DNA from: Actinomycetota bacterium
Lineage (GTDB): Bacteria > Actinomycetota > Humimicrobiia > Humimicrobiales > Humimicrobiaceae
DNA: 7,024 nucleotides
Assembly (NCBI GenBank): GCA_018399435.1
Contig: JAGYOJ010000080.1
Location: 1-7,024 of the forward strand
Direction of reading: 5' to 3'
In this document: positions 6,180 to 7,024 of the stretch, piece by piece
How the letters are laid out: every line of letters starts with the position of its first letter
Position numbering within the stretch: position 1 is the stretch's first letter
Position numbers and translations under genes: made by a program
The notes under the pieces: generated by a model
What the model saw: the letters and a program-made list of their open reading frames with translations, nothing else
The model's database searches: none
Told to the model about the DNA's origin: nothing

Positions 6180-7024
6180 TTATTCCATATTATTAATTAT
6201 ACACTTTTCTATTATATCTCTTTTTATATTAAAATGGAAACTTGGTTTATTTATTCCCTTTAATAAAACAAATTTATTTCTACTTGAAGTAAACTTTTTG
6301 TCATACATTAAAGATTCCATTATATCTTCAAGCTTCAAATTCTTTATTTTATAAGGAAGCTTCAATTTCTTGTAAAACCTTAAAATATAGTCCTTTACAT
6401 CTCCTTTTATTAAACTTAATTCTTTTGATATGTCCAGGGCAACCAGCATTCCCAGGCTAACTCCCTGGCCATGGTTAATCTCTGTTAAATTAGAAGCCCT
6501 TTCTATTGCATGGCCCACGGTGTGGCCAAAATTTTCTAAATTCCTATAATTTTTATCAAATTCATCTTTCTCAACAACCTTTGCTTTTATTTTACAGGAT
6601 AAAAAAATTATATCTTCAAATACTTTAGTTTTTATAAAATTAAATAATCTGTCTTTACCCTCAAAAGGAACATGTTTATCTATTAAGTCAAGTATCTTTT
6701 TATTAAAAACTATGCCATTTTTTATGATTTCGCCAAAACCATTTATAATTTCTTTCTCTTTTATAGTTGATAACAGATTAGTATCTACCAAAGTCATAAA
6801 AGGCTGGTAAAAGCTTCCAATAAAATTTTTTACTTTATCATAATTTACTGCAACTTTCCCACCAATACTGCTATCAATTTGGCCAATTATAGTGGTAGGG
6901 TACTGGATTAATCTAACACCCCTGTGGAAAGTGGCTGCAGCAAACCCTGCAGCATCACCCAAAACTCCGCCGCTAAACGCGACAACTATATCATTTCTAT
7001 GTAAATTAAAATCTTTAAATTTTT
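6180..7024 (-). CDS. aroB: 3-dehydroquinate synthase, 5' end cut by window edge
   Basis: Cytoplasmic enzyme that uses NAD and a divalent metal to convert DAHP into 3-dehydroquinate, the second step of the shikimate pathway. The reading frame is open to the right edge, so about 280 residues are visible and roughly the first 75-85 of a usual 350-360 are missing. The TTG at 6962 is not the start: the codons before it encode the conserved glycine-rich NAD-binding motif, here SGGVLGD (usual form GGGVxGD, first Gly replaced by Ser). Also seen are PTT, QIDSSIGGKVAVN, KNFIGSFYQP, and the three expected zinc ligands: Glu in GFGEIIKNG, His in NFGHTVGHAIE, His in NHGQGVSLGM. A late MYDKK...NKFVLL block closes the enzyme. 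The stop lies 2 bases before aroQ, which performs the next pathway step. Family identity is firm. Confidence 0.97.
   Translation of the reverse strand, partial: KFKDFNLHRNDIVVAFSGGVLGDAAGFAAATFHRGVRLIQYPTTIIGQIDSSIGGKVAVNYDKVKNFIGSFYQPFMTLVDTNLLSTIKEKEIINGFGEIIKNGIVFNKKILDLIDKHVPFEGKDRLFNFIKTKVFEDIIFLSCKIKAKVVEKDEFDKNYRNLENFGHTVGHAIERASNLTEINHGQGVSLGMLVALDISKELSLIKGDVKDYILRFYKKLKLPYKIKNLKLEDIMESLMYDKKFTSSRNKFVLLKGINKPSFHFNIKRDIIEKCIINNME

Noticed and set aside
6934..6953. Perfect 7-base inverted repeat (GCTGCAG / CTGCAGC) with a 6-base loop
   Set aside because: It lies inside the conserved AroB sequence and arises from two Ala-Ala codon pairs (GCT GCA) in DAAGFAAA. No T-run follows it on the coding strand and it is far from a gene end.
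6960..6962. TTG as a start codon for aroB
   Set aside because: The frame stays open to the window edge and the codons upstream encode the conserved glycine-rich motif and the preceding strand, so this TTG is an internal Leu.

Overview
This is a 7.0 kb, AT-rich, gene-dense stretch in which every supported gene lies on the minus strand. In transcription order (right to left) the genes are aroB (5' end cut by the window edge), aroQ, three type IV pilus or type II secretion prepilin-like genes, pepP (M24 Xaa-Pro aminopeptidase), efp, nusB and ispA. Gaps between genes are 2 to about 21 bases, and pepP overlaps the gene before it by 8 bases. No terminator, promoter, RNA gene, mobile element, CRISPR array or non-coding stretch over 300 bases is visible. 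The simplest reading is one long operon that runs off both ends of the window.

The order aroB-aroQ-(pilin genes)-pepP-efp-nusB resembles the shikimate/pepP/efp/nusB clusters known from Clostridia-type Firmicutes and from Actinobacteria. The base composition is low GC, with many ATA, AGA and TTA codons. This suggests a low-GC bacterium from a Gram-positive-type lineage (Clostridia, or a deep low-GC Actinobacteriota or Atribacterota-like lineage). The phylum cannot be fixed from this window.

Region 1 (5743-7024) holds two consecutive chorismate-pathway enzymes: 3-dehydroquinate synthase and type II 3-dehydroquinase. Region 2 (3007-5734) is a cassette of three prepilin-like proteins: a PilV/GspI-like prepilin carrying a C-terminal fibronectin type III-like domain, a PilW/GspJ-like prepilin, and a 451-residue PilX/GspK-like protein that lacks the +5 glutamate. 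By analogy with minor pilin sets, these three could form the initiating tip complex of a pilus, with the FN3-like and PilX-like parts exposed. The assembly ATPase, platform protein, prepilin peptidase and major pilin are not in the window. Region 3 (903-3014) holds pepP, efp and nusB, which act in peptide turnover, translation of difficult proline-containing sequences, and transcription antitermination. Region 4 (12-881) is a short-chain prenyl diphosphate synthase, probably farnesyl diphosphate synthase, placed directly after nusB.

Nothing here looks like an unknown defence or mobile system. The part most worth a second look is the pilin cassette inside a housekeeping operon, especially the prepilin-FN3 fusion.
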